This document shows, one piece after another, positions 35,363-43,093 of a DNA stretch of 64,000 bases (positions are counted from its first letter, which is position 1; each line of letters begins with the position of its first letter). Origin of the DNA: Eubacterium sp. (lineage in GTDB: Bacteria > Bacillota > Clostridia > Oscillospirales > Acutalibacteraceae); NCBI GenBank assembly GCA_022511225.1, contig JAFLRZ010000005.1, positions 1-64,000 on the forward strand, given 5' to 3'. The translations under genes were made by a program, and so were the position numbers. Below the pieces are notes generated by a model. That model saw only the letters and a list, made by a program, of their open reading frames with translations, did no database searches and had not been told where the DNA came from.

Positions 35363-35391
35363 TTGCAAAATTCTTCAATTAATGGTAGTAT
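35363..35391 (+). promoter_or_regulatory. Promoter of the tetR-kinase unit
   Basis: TTGCAA (35363-35368), 17 bases, TAGTAT (35386-35391). Confidence 0.6.
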
Positions 35392-35483
35392 ATCAAATGT
35401 AAACTATCACATTATTAAAAGGATTTGTAAGTATTGTACAAAGTGTATTCCCTCTTTTTGTGCAAGAATACAAAATTAACAAA

Positions 35484-36149
35484 ATGCTTGAAAAGAAATA
35501 CTACAAAGAGCCGTTTGAAAGAATTGACATTGAAAGAAAAAATTTAATTCTTGAAAAAGGAATTGAGGAATTTTCTTCAAAGGGCTATGAAAATGCAAAC
35601 ATAAATCTTATAGCAAAGAATGCGGGTATATCAATCGGCTTAATGTACAAATATTTTGCTACTAAAGAGGACTTGTTCATCACCTGTCTTAAGCACGGTA
35701 TGGATATTCTCGAAAAGGCGCTTAACGATATTCTTGTCAGTGATGACAGGCTGCTTGTCAAGGCGGAAAAGCTTATCAGAACTACTTGTGCACACTCGAA
35801 AAGACATTCAAACTATATAAAAATGTATAACGAAATTTGTGCTCAAAAAGGCTCAAAGCAGACAATTTCACTTCTCGTTGAGGAGATTGAGAGCAAGCGC
35901 AGTCTGATTTACATTAAAGCAATCGGAGAGGCTCTTGCAAAAGGCGACGTCCGCAGTGACCTTGACCCGAGATACTTCGCATACTTTCTTGACAATCTTC
36001 TCACTACCCTGCAATTTTCTTACACTTGTGACTACTACAGTGAGAAGTTCAAAAATTACACGGGAATAGACATTAATGAAGCAGATGATGAAAAAATAAT
36101 TTCTCAGCTTCTTAAATTCATAGAATCTGCATTTACTTTCTGCAAATAA
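35484..36149 (+). CDS. TetR/AcrR-family regulator
   Basis: An N-terminal helix-turn-helix (ILEKGIEEFSSKGYENANIN followed by AKNAGISIGLMYKYFATKED) leads into an all-helical ligand domain. From the ATG at 35484 it has 221 residues, a normal length. The start is uncertain: this ATG has no clear ribosome site, and a GTG at 35460 has none either. The only good site (AAAAGGA, 35417-35423) points to an in-frame ATT at 35433 or an out-of-frame TTG. The gene lies 12 bases before the FGGY kinase and faces the aminotransferase-aldolase pair, so it probably controls the whole locus. Confidence 0.85.
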   Translation: MLEKKYYKEPFERIDIERKNLILEKGIEEFSSKGYENANINLIAKNAGISIGLMYKYFATKEDLFITCLKHGMDILEKALNDILVSDDRLLVKAEKLIRTTCAHSKRHSNYIKMYNEICAQKGSKQTISLLVEEIESKRSLIYIKAIGEALAKGDVRSDLDPRYFAYFLDNLLTTLQFSYTCDYYSEKFKNYTGIDINEADDEKIISQLLKFIESAFTFCK

Positions 36150-36161
36150 GGAGGAAAAAAT

Positions 36162-37775
36162 ATGAGCAAATTTGTAATCACCTATGACATCGGTACAACA
36201 GGAATCAAAACCTGTCTTATCGAAATTGACAAGACAATGAAGATTCTTGCATCTGCTACGGCAGGCTACGGACTTTACGTTGACGACGAAACAGGTGTAA
36301 AAGGCGGTGCCGAGCAGGATGCTGACGAATGGTGGGATGCAATGTGCACAACCACAAAGACAGTGTTTGAGAAAGTTCCCACTGTTTCAAAGGAGCAGAT
36401 TGAGGGCATAAGCTTCTGCTCTGCAATGCAGGGACTTGTACTTGTTGACAGAGATGGTAAATGCATCCGCCGTCCTATGACATATATGGATCAGCGTGCA
36501 CGCGAGGAGCTTAAAAAAGGTATTGCATACGGTGTTCAGGTTGCCGGTGCCGAGGTTACAAAGCTTCTTAAATATATCAGATATACAGGTGCAGTTTCGT
36601 CATCTGTTAAAGACCCAATCTGGAAATACAAGTGGGTTGAGGCTCACGAGCAGGGCAATTACGACAAGATTTACAAGTGGCTCGATATTAAGGAATACCT
36701 TATTTGCCGTGCAAGCGGTGAGTTCGTTATGACTACCGACTCAGCGTTTGCAACACTTCTTTACGATACAAGAAAGGGTCACGAGGGTTGGTGCAAGCCA
36801 ATCTGCGATATGGTCGGTGTAAACATCAATCACCTCCCTGAAATCAAAAAGTGTACTGACAAGGTTGGCGAAGTTACCGAGGAGGCTGCTAAGGAATTAG
36901 GACTTGCAGCAGGCACAGCAGTTTACGGCGGCGGCGGTGACGCATCACTTATCGGTGTCGGAGCAGGCGCAGTTGACAATGGTGACACTCATATTTATTC
37001 AGGCACATCGGGATGGGTTGGTACGGTTTGCGAAAAGCAGACAGTTGACGCAGGCGCAATGATGGCAGCAATTGTCGGCGCTGATCCTGAGAGCTATAAC
37101 TATTTCGGCGAGCTTGAAACGTCCAACAAGTGTGTAAGCTGGGTTAAGGATCACCTTGCGCTCGACGAAATCGGTGTATACCTTAAAAAATACGGCAATG
37201 CTGCTGACAGCCTTGAGCAGATAGAATTTAATATGTACGACTATCTTGAAGAGGTAATTGAAACTGTACCTGCAGGCTCAAACGGTGTTATCTTCACTCC
37301 GTGGCTTCACGGAAACAGATGTCCGTTTGAAGATCCGAACGCGGCAGGTATGTTCTTTAACATCAAGATTGAAACAGGCAAAACAGAGCTTATTCGTTCC
37401 GTTGTTGAGGGTATCTGCTTCCATATGAGATGGATGCTTGAAAGACAGGAAAAGAAGGTTAAAACCTCCTCTGCTGTCCGTTTCTGCGGCGGCGGTGCTT
37501 TAGGTGCTGCTACATGTCAGATTCTCTCTGATATTTTACAGCGTGATATAGAGGTAGTTGACTCACCTCAGAATATCGGCGCTGTAGGTGCGGCAGCTTG
37601 TATCGCAGTGGGTACAGGAATGATTAAGACTATGAAGGATGTTAAGAAGCTCATTCCTGCCAATACAGTTTATCATCCAAACCCAGCGCATAAGGCTGTT
37701 TACGACCGCAACTTTAAGGTTTACAAGAACCTTTACAAATGCAACAAGCAGAACTTTGCTATTTTGAACGGTTAA
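36162..37775 (+). CDS. FGGY-family carbohydrate kinase
   Basis: FGGY kinases phosphorylate sugars or polyols such as xylulose, ribulose, gluconate or glycerol. The 537 residues begin with the phosphate-binding ITYDIGTTGIKTCL and continue with ISFCSAMQGLVLVD and PMTYMDQRA. The catalytic Asp lies in YGGGGDASLIGVGAG, followed by YSGTSGWVGT and the FGGY-type FTPWLHGNRCPFEDPNA. The closest general look is xylulokinase. GSGQMHG-type residues are replaced by CSAMQG, so the substrate may differ. AAGGAGG precedes the ATG. It is co-transcribed with tetR and would supply a sugar phosphate for the aldolase opposite. Confidence 0.87.
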   Translation: MSKFVITYDIGTTGIKTCLIEIDKTMKILASATAGYGLYVDDETGVKGGAEQDADEWWDAMCTTTKTVFEKVPTVSKEQIEGISFCSAMQGLVLVDRDGKCIRRPMTYMDQRAREELKKGIAYGVQVAGAEVTKLLKYIRYTGAVSSSVKDPIWKYKWVEAHEQGNYDKIYKWLDIKEYLICRASGEFVMTTDSAFATLLYDTRKGHEGWCKPICDMVGVNINHLPEIKKCTDKVGEVTEEAAKELGLAAGTAVYGGGGDASLIGVGAGAVDNGDTHIYSGTSGWVGTVCEKQTVDAGAMMAAIVGADPESYNYFGELETSNKCVSWVKDHLALDEIGVYLKKYGNAADSLEQIEFNMYDYLEEVIETVPAGSNGVIFTPWLHGNRCPFEDPNAAGMFFNIKIETGKTELIRSVVEGICFHMRWMLERQEKKVKTSSAVRFCGGGALGAATCQILSDILQRDIEVVDSPQNIGAVGAAACIAVGTGMIKTMKDVKKLIPANTVYHPNPAHKAVYDRNFKVYKNLYKCNKQNFAILNG

Positions 37776-37845
37776 TCAGCAGATATTAAAAGTGAACAAA
37801 AGGGACACTTCGAAAAGAAGATGCGCTAAACCTCATAAGGGGATG

Positions 37846-37875
37846 ACAACCCGCCGAAAGACGGGTTGTTTTTTA
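37846..37875 (+). terminator. Terminator of the tetR-kinase unit
   Basis: ACAACCCG / CGGGTTGT stem followed by TTTTTTAT. Confidence 0.88.
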
Positions 37876-37923
37876 TACCTTATTCTATAATAAATCGTCA
37901 AAATAATCAGGAGAACAAGAAAA

Positions 37924-38358
37924 GTGATTAAGAAAGCGAAAGTAGAAGATGCAGAAAAAATAGCAAATTTAGCCATACTGATGTGGAATAGCAATTCTGT
38001 AAATGAATTAACAGACGAATTTACAAATTTTCTTTCACACGAAAGCGGACAAATTTTTCTAAAATATCATCAAGATGAGCTTGTTGGATTTGCACAGTGC
38101 CAGTTAAGATATGACTATGTGGAGGGAACGAATACCTCCCCTGTTGGATATCTTGAGGGTATTTTTGTAAAGGAAAGCTACCGACATAATGGGTATGCAA
38201 AGGAATTATTGTCAGAATGCGAAAAGTGGGCAAAACAAAAAGGTTGCTTAGAATTTGCAAGTGATTGTGAATTAAATAACGACAACAGCTTCAACTTTCA
38301 TATGAATATGGGCTTTGAAGAAGCTAATCGTATTATATGCTTTGTGAAAGAATTATAA
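37924..38358 (+). CDS. GNAT acetyltransferase, aminoglycoside 6'-N-acetyltransferase-like
   Basis: The 144-residue GNAT protein matches the AAC(6') type along its length: an N-terminal MWNSNSVNELTDEF region, FAQCQLRYDYVEGTNTSPVG, YLEGIFVKESYRHNGYAKEL (acetyl-CoA loop), LEFASDCELNNDNSFNFH and FEEANRIICFVKEL. In known AAC(6')-I enzymes the same blocks bind acetyl-CoA and the drug. Many intrinsic chromosomal homologues give little or no resistance, so the phenotype is inferred. The start is GTG at 37924, with AGGAG 10 bases before. Composition is like its neighbours; no mobile element flanks it. Confidence 0.8.
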   Translation: MIKKAKVEDAEKIANLAILMWNSNSVNELTDEFTNFLSHESGQIFLKYHQDELVGFAQCQLRYDYVEGTNTSPVGYLEGIFVKESYRHNGYAKELLSECEKWAKQKGCLEFASDCELNNDNSFNFHMNMGFEEANRIICFVKEL

Positions 38359-38381
38359 ATCGAATTTGTAGGAGATTTGAT

Positions 38382-38927
38382 ATGCTTAAAAGACGATTTA
38401 CAAATCCGGTAGTTTTAATATTACTCGGCATAGTTTTAGGTGTATCATCTAAATACGGAGACATAGCATACGCAAACAGCTTTTTTTCTTATTTTGGTTT
38501 GCTCACTTCGGGATTACTGTTTTGGTTGGTTTTGTGTACAGTAATCATCTATGCAACCGACAGCAAGAAGCAAGCGATAATAAAAATAGTTTGTTTGATG
38601 TTACCTATGCTTGTCGCATATTATTTATATTCATATTTTATTGTTAAATATCTTTCAATCAAGGTGGCTTTGTTTTGGTCAGCAATGTTAATAGTGTCGC
38701 TACTAATTACAAATTTTATATGGCAGATAAGATTTCAAAAAGCTTTTAGAACATTGTTTATTATTGCTTCCGTTTTGGCTATTGTTTACGACGCAATTAT
38801 TATCAATGGTGTACAATTTGCAATAATAATACCTGAAATCATTTTTGCAGTTGCTGAGCTGATATATATAAATAAATCAATAAATAAGAACATAAAAGGA
38901 AGTATTAATGAAAGCAGTTATATTTGA
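38382..38927 (+). CDS. Small polytopic membrane protein, unknown
   Basis: The protein has 181 residues with about five or six membrane helices (for example VVLILLGIVLGVSSKYG, LLTSGLLFWLVLCTVIIYA, IVCLMLPMLVAYYLYSYFIV, ALFWSAMLIVSLLITNFIW). I do not recognise the family. The ATG at 38382 follows GTAGGAGATTTGAT; an earlier ATG inside the acetyltransferase gene lacks a ribosome site. It overlaps the HAD gene by 20 bases, so the acetyltransferase, this gene and the HAD gene form one tight unit. Confidence 0.65.
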   Translation: MLKRRFTNPVVLILLGIVLGVSSKYGDIAYANSFFSYFGLLTSGLLFWLVLCTVIIYATDSKKQAIIKIVCLMLPMLVAYYLYSYFIVKYLSIKVALFWSAMLIVSLLITNFIWQIRFQKAFRTLFIIASVLAIVYDAIIINGVQFAIIIPEIIFAVAELIYINKSINKNIKGSINESSYI

Positions 38928-39546
38928 TATGGATGGGGTACTGTTTGACACGGAGATGGTTTGTCAGCTTGCGTGGGATGCTATCGGCGAGGAAATGGGT
39001 GTCGGCAAGGCAGGATATATGGTACTGAAAACCTTAGGTGTCAAGGCAGAAATGGCAATTAAAATGCTTAAAGAAGAGTTTGGAAACGACTTTGATGCTG
39101 AAAGTTTCAAGCTGAGAAGCAGAAATTACTCATACGAATACTTTGACAAATACGGTGTTCCTGCTAAAGACGGACTTTTTGAGATACTCCCCTATCTTAA
39201 AAATAAGGGATACAAAGTGGCACTTGCATCATCAACAAGCTCGAACAGTGTTTATCATCACCTTAAGGAAAAAGATATAGAAAAATACTTCGATGCTGTA
39301 ATCTGTGGTGATATGATTGAGAAATCAAAGCCTGAGCCCGATATATACCTGAAAGCTTGTGAGGCGATTGGTGAAAATCCCAAGAACTGCTATGCGGTTG
39401 AGGATTCTAAAAACGGAATTCTCTCAGCAAGCCGTGCAGGGTGCAAGGTCATTATGGTGCCTGATTTGTGGATGGGTGATGAAAATACCGACAAGCTGCT
39501 CTTTGCTAAATGTAAAAATTTGTTTGAAATTATGGATATTCTATGA
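38908..39546 (+). CDS. HAD-superfamily hydrolase, beta-phosphoglucomutase-like
   Basis: HAD motifs in order: FDMDGVLFDTE (nucleophile and acid Asp), ALASSTSSNSVYHHL (motif II Ser/Thr), KSKPEPDIYLKA (motif III Lys) and VEDSKNGILSASRAGC (motif IV Asp). The 212 residues and a helical cap after motif I fit the phosphoglucomutase/phosphoglycolate phosphatase group. The substrate cannot be read from the sequence. AAAGGAAG precedes the ATG. Confidence 0.88.
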   Translation: MKAVIFDMDGVLFDTEMVCQLAWDAIGEEMGVGKAGYMVLKTLGVKAEMAIKMLKEEFGNDFDAESFKLRSRNYSYEYFDKYGVPAKDGLFEILPYLKNKGYKVALASSTSSNSVYHHLKEKDIEKYFDAVICGDMIEKSKPEPDIYLKACEAIGENPKNCYAVEDSKNGILSASRAGCKVIMVPDLWMGDENTDKLLFAKCKNLFEIMDIL

Positions 39547-39627
39547 TAAAAACGGTCACTCTATGATGCGTAGGGTGACTTTTTTGCATATCTGATATAT
39601 AATTTTTATCAGAAAAGGATGATATTT

Positions 39628-40269
39628 ATGGATAATATGAAGATAGGTAATTTTATTCGTGAGCAAAGAACTATTTGCAATCTTACGCAAAAAGAGCTTG
39701 CCGACAAAATAAACTGCACTGACAAGGCTGTATCAAGATGGGAAACAGGCAGAGGTATTCCCGACGTATCACTACTGATACCACTTGCAGATGCACTTGA
39801 CGTATCGGTTAACGAAATACTCTCCGGTGAAAAAATTGCTGAAGAAGAGCAAATTGAAAGAATGGAAGAAACGATTGTAAACACTATGAGCGAAAAGAAA
39901 AAAGAAATAGTAAGGCTCAACAAAATCATATATGCTTTTCTTGTGTTCAGTGAAATATTTTCCATTTATTTTTTTACAATTTCTGCAACCGGTTCAGATG
40001 CAATGGGATTACTTGTAGGTCTGCTTCTCCTGACAATAATCAACTCCGCACTTTTGGGCATTACAGGTATTGATTTCAAATATAAATGCATATATCCGTG
40101 GATTGTGACTATCGCTTTTATTCCATCAAATTATCTGTATTGGTCTGCTGATGAAGCCTTAGAGGTTGGCTGCCTTTATGGTATGGCACACCTGATTTTT
40201 TCATATGCAGTTATCCTTATATGCGCAGGAATTGTAAAAGGAATATCAAAAATTGCAAAGCGAAAATGA
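39628..40269 (+). CDS. XRE-family regulator with C-terminal membrane domain
   Basis: An N-terminal lambda-repressor-type helix-turn-helix (RTICNLTQKELADKINCTDK, AVSRWETGRGIPDVSLL) is followed by a short acidic linker and about four membrane helices (from residue 103). Membrane-tethered XRE proteins of this build are common in Firmicutes and may sense envelope signals. The ATG at 39628 is preferred over one 9 bases earlier because AAAGG abuts the earlier one. The protein has 213 residues. It ends at a strong terminator. Target genes are unknown. Confidence 0.82.
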   Translation: MDNMKIGNFIREQRTICNLTQKELADKINCTDKAVSRWETGRGIPDVSLLIPLADALDVSVNEILSGEKIAEEEQIERMEETIVNTMSEKKKEIVRLNKIIYAFLVFSEIFSIYFFTISATGSDAMGLLVGLLLLTIINSALLGITGIDFKYKCIYPWIVTIAFIPSNYLYWSADEALEVGCLYGMAHLIFSYAVILICAGIVKGISKIAKRK

Positions 40270-40295
40270 TATATCATCATATTGTAAATGACAGG

Positions 40296-40333
40296 TCAAA
40301 GGCTCAGGAAATCAATCCTGAGCCTTTGATTTT
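40296..40333 (+). terminator. Terminator of the XRE gene
   Basis: Perfect 14-bp stem TCAAAGGCTCAGGA / TCCTGAGCCTTTGA followed by TTTTA. Confidence 0.9.
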
Positions 40334-42548
40334 AAAATATTGAATTTATTGTTTCGTTTTCATCACTCTGTAAAATCGGATTACCGTTCTCATCCCAGCT
40401 CGTTTCAAACGCCTTTGTGTATTCATTGCCGCTTGGCGATTTGAATTTTTTGATTTTTTCATCATATTTAAGATTGCCGGAATTAAAATAAAGATACCCG
40501 TTTTTATCAATAAAGCAGCTATCTACTTCATAATATAATTTTTCTCTGTCGGTGAGATAATATTCCTTTGTGTTGCCTACGGTGTGAGTTTTATCCTCTA
40601 TGGTCTTGCAATAGTAATAAAACCTTCTTCCGTCGGATGTGTAGTACGGTGCATGGTCAGGCAACGAATAATAATAACCCTTTTTATCAAAATATCCGCC
40701 GTTAAAGCTCACCTTTTTTTGCCCGTCAGTACCGTTGTGATTTTTTATTACAGGCGTATTACCAAGGTATCTGACATCAATTATATTACCGTACTTGTCA
40801 TAAGCATAAATAGTTTCATACGGTCTTCCCGAAAATATGAAATACCAGTCATCAAAAATATATTTTGTTGACATCTCATAAAAATCGAGCAAAAGCTCTT
40901 TGGTACTATCAAAAAAGCTACCAAGCTGCGCAAGTTGCTTTTCGTATTCTTCACTCGATATTTCGGGCGTTTCAAGAGTCGCACCCGTAAGCTTTGCAAT
41001 TTCACTGCTGCTCTTATTTATGTTAGCATTTACTATTTCAATGATTTTGTCAAGCTTCTCATACATTGCCGTATTCTTGTCATTAGGCTTAACACAGCTG
41101 TATTCATCAGTACGCTTAAATTTGCCTCCACCGATAATATAGTTGAAGGTATAACTACAGTTTTTTATATCAGATAAATCATACTCAATTTCAAGTCTTG
41201 TAGGATTAATTCCTTTATAATAATCATATTTTTCTGCATCATTGAGCTTACTTGTTTCATACAGATAGAATTTATTTTCCCTATCCTCCTTGACCTCCAA
41301 AAACGAGGTTGAAAGTCTGTCATAGCTATTATCAAAATAGTAAATGCGTGGGCTTAAGACAATTGAGCAAAATGTCTGATTATGATAATCTTTCTCAACG
41401 TTCTCCTCCAATTTCTCCTCTAATTCAGATTGATATTCATTAACCCGTTTCGCATAGGCGTTTGACTGTAATATTCCGGAGTATTTGAAAGGTTCTTCTG
41501 CTAACTCTTTAATTCTATTTAAGAGCTCATCAAGGTCCTCCTTGTACTCTTCTCTGATTTCTTTCCTACTTCTAACTGAACTAAATCCAATCTCAATGCT
41601 CACAAGATTGTAGTTGTAGATATATCCTGTCAAATTACCATCTGCATCTGTTCTCTCTGTGAATTCATAATCGCTTTTGCTGACAAAATCAATGATTTCC
41701 TCTTTAGAATCACATTTTTCAGATAATTCTATAACATAATCATATGCCGCATAATACTCATTTTTTATTGTGTTCAAATCGTGATAGCACTTGAACGAAA
41801 ACAGTATGCATAAAGCAATTGATACTAAAGCAAAGCTGCTCGTAATTCCGATAAACATATGCTTGATTTTATTGTCAAATCTATTGTTTGAAAGATGCTT
41901 TACCTTAATATTATAGATAAGCGAATACAGAAAAGTAATGACTGCGATTGCTGATATCAGCGAAACAACAAGGATAACCCTTTCTTCATTCGGGTAATTA
42001 GTTGATCCGGGAATTTTGGTTTTAAAAATGAAATCCATTAAATTCGCTGGACTGTCATTCATCTTTTTATCGAGCTCGATTAACACAAAATAGTTAAATA
42101 CTCCCGTTGCACCTATGCCGAAAAGCGAAAGTATAATCGGTACTATTTTGTTTCTGAAAAGTGACAAAGCTGAGTGACCAAACACAAATGCAAACGAAAG
42201 GCAGGAAGCTGCTAAAAGTAAAGACGACAAGCCTATATCAATAAAAACATATTTCTGAAGGAGATAATACACTCCGCCAAGCAAACCGAACCAAATTATA
42301 AAAAATACAATGTCAAAAGCAGGATTATAAAAATCGCTATGTAATTCTCCAAACTGGGCGGAAACTGTTTCTGTATCACCCATTGCATAGGCTGCCTTCT
42401 CCTCTGAAGCCTGTTCATCATATCCGATTTCTTTATAAAAATCTATTCTTTCATCAATATGACCTTCAAGTTCCGTTATTACCATGTTTTTTGCATCTGC
42501 GTCAAATATCTTTTCCGTTGCTTTGTCTAAATAATCTTTTTTGTCCAT
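40332..42548 (-). CDS. Large membrane protein with N-terminal HAAS/permease-prefix domain
   Basis: The N-terminal 60 residues (DKKDYLDKATEKIFDADAKN, then HIDERIDFYKEIGYDEQASEEK and AAYAMGDTE) match the HAAS signalling or permease-prefix type, usually encoded beside PadR regulators. That is the case here. Five to seven membrane helices follow up to about residue 265. The remaining 470 residues are hydrophilic, probably outside the membrane, with tyrosine-rich repeated wording (GNIIDVRYLG, GGYFDKKGYYYSL, KNGYLYFNSGN) like a beta-rich display domain. The function is unknown. It starts 20 bases after padR. Confidence 0.75.
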   Translation of the reverse strand: MDKKDYLDKATEKIFDADAKNMVITELEGHIDERIDFYKEIGYDEQASEEKAAYAMGDTETVSAQFGELHSDFYNPAFDIVFFIIWFGLLGGVYYLLQKYVFIDIGLSSLLLAASCLSFAFVFGHSALSLFRNKIVPIILSLFGIGATGVFNYFVLIELDKKMNDSPANLMDFIFKTKIPGSTNYPNEERVILVVSLISAIAVITFLYSLIYNIKVKHLSNNRFDNKIKHMFIGITSSFALVSIALCILFSFKCYHDLNTIKNEYYAAYDYVIELSEKCDSKEEIIDFVSKSDYEFTERTDADGNLTGYIYNYNLVSIEIGFSSVRSRKEIREEYKEDLDELLNRIKELAEEPFKYSGILQSNAYAKRVNEYQSELEEKLEENVEKDYHNQTFCSIVLSPRIYYFDNSYDRLSTSFLEVKEDRENKFYLYETSKLNDAEKYDYYKGINPTRLEIEYDLSDIKNCSYTFNYIIGGGKFKRTDEYSCVKPNDKNTAMYEKLDKIIEIVNANINKSSSEIAKLTGATLETPEISSEEYEKQLAQLGSFFDSTKELLLDFYEMSTKYIFDDWYFIFSGRPYETIYAYDKYGNIIDVRYLGNTPVIKNHNGTDGQKKVSFNGGYFDKKGYYYSLPDHAPYYTSDGRRFYYYCKTIEDKTHTVGNTKEYYLTDREKLYYEVDSCFIDKNGYLYFNSGNLKYDEKIKKFKSPSGNEYTKAFETSWDENGNPILQSDENETINSIF

Positions 42549-42568
42549 GATTCTCCTTCTGTTGTCAC

Positions 42569-42895
42569 TCAGGCAAATTGCAAAACTTTTTTAACTGTAA
42601 CGGTAAATTCTTCAAACTCTTCAACTTTACTGTCAAGCATCTTAAGACCTTTTTTAGTGATATGGTAATACTTTTTCTTTCTGCCTGTAGAATTATCCCA
42701 GTAGCTTTCGAGTATTCTTTCCTTTTCCATTGAGTGTAAAATAGGATAGAGTGTTCCCTCTTTAAGCGAGAAAACATTATCGCTCCTTGTCTCAAGCGTT
42801 TTTATGATTTTATACCCATACATATCTTCGCTTTTAAGTACAGATAAAACCATAATTGGAATTGTACCTGTTGAAAGTTCTTTACTGATTTTCAT
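42569..42895 (-). CDS. PadR-family regulator
   Basis: This 108-residue winged-helix protein has the standard PadR pattern: LSTGTIPIMVLSVLKSEDMY, GYKIIKTLE, LKEGTLYPILHSMEKERIL, ESYWDNSTGRKKKYYHITKKG. The ATG at 42895 follows GGAGGTTATTTT. A palindrome at 42923-42938 lies between its promoter and start, which suggests self-regulation. It is co-transcribed with the HAAS-domain membrane protein. Confidence 0.92.
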   Translation of the reverse strand: MKISKELSTGTIPIMVLSVLKSEDMYGYKIIKTLETRSDNVFSLKEGTLYPILHSMEKERILESYWDNSTGRKKKYYHITKKGLKMLDSKVEEFEEFTVTVKKVLQFA

Positions 42896-42922
42896 AAAAT
42901 AACCTCCTGATTTTACAATTTT

Positions 42923-42938
42923 CATCTATGTATAGATG
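42923..42938. promoter_or_regulatory. Candidate PadR operator
   Basis: The perfect palindrome CATCTAT-GT-ATAGATG lies just downstream of the padR promoter (minus strand). Confidence 0.5.
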
Positions 42939-42950
42939 TTCTATGTATTG

Positions 42951-42979
42951 ATAGTAACATATTTCTCTAAATATGTCAA
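42951..42979 (-). promoter_or_regulatory. Promoter of padR
   Basis: Minus-strand TTGACA, 17 bases, TACTAT. Confidence 0.7.
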
Positions 42980-43046
42980 CAAAAATATCGTACGAGCAGT
43001 ACACACCCTTATAATGTGTGAATAGTATTATTAGAATTTCACATGT

Positions 43047-43082
43047 AAAAAAGCTCCGTACCAAGCGGTACGGAGCTTTTTA
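43047..43082 (-). terminator. Terminator of the PFOR gene
   Basis: AAAAGCTCCGTACC / GGTACGGAGCTTTT stem with T-run on the minus strand. Confidence 0.92.
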
Positions 43083-43093
43083 TTTAAGATTTA

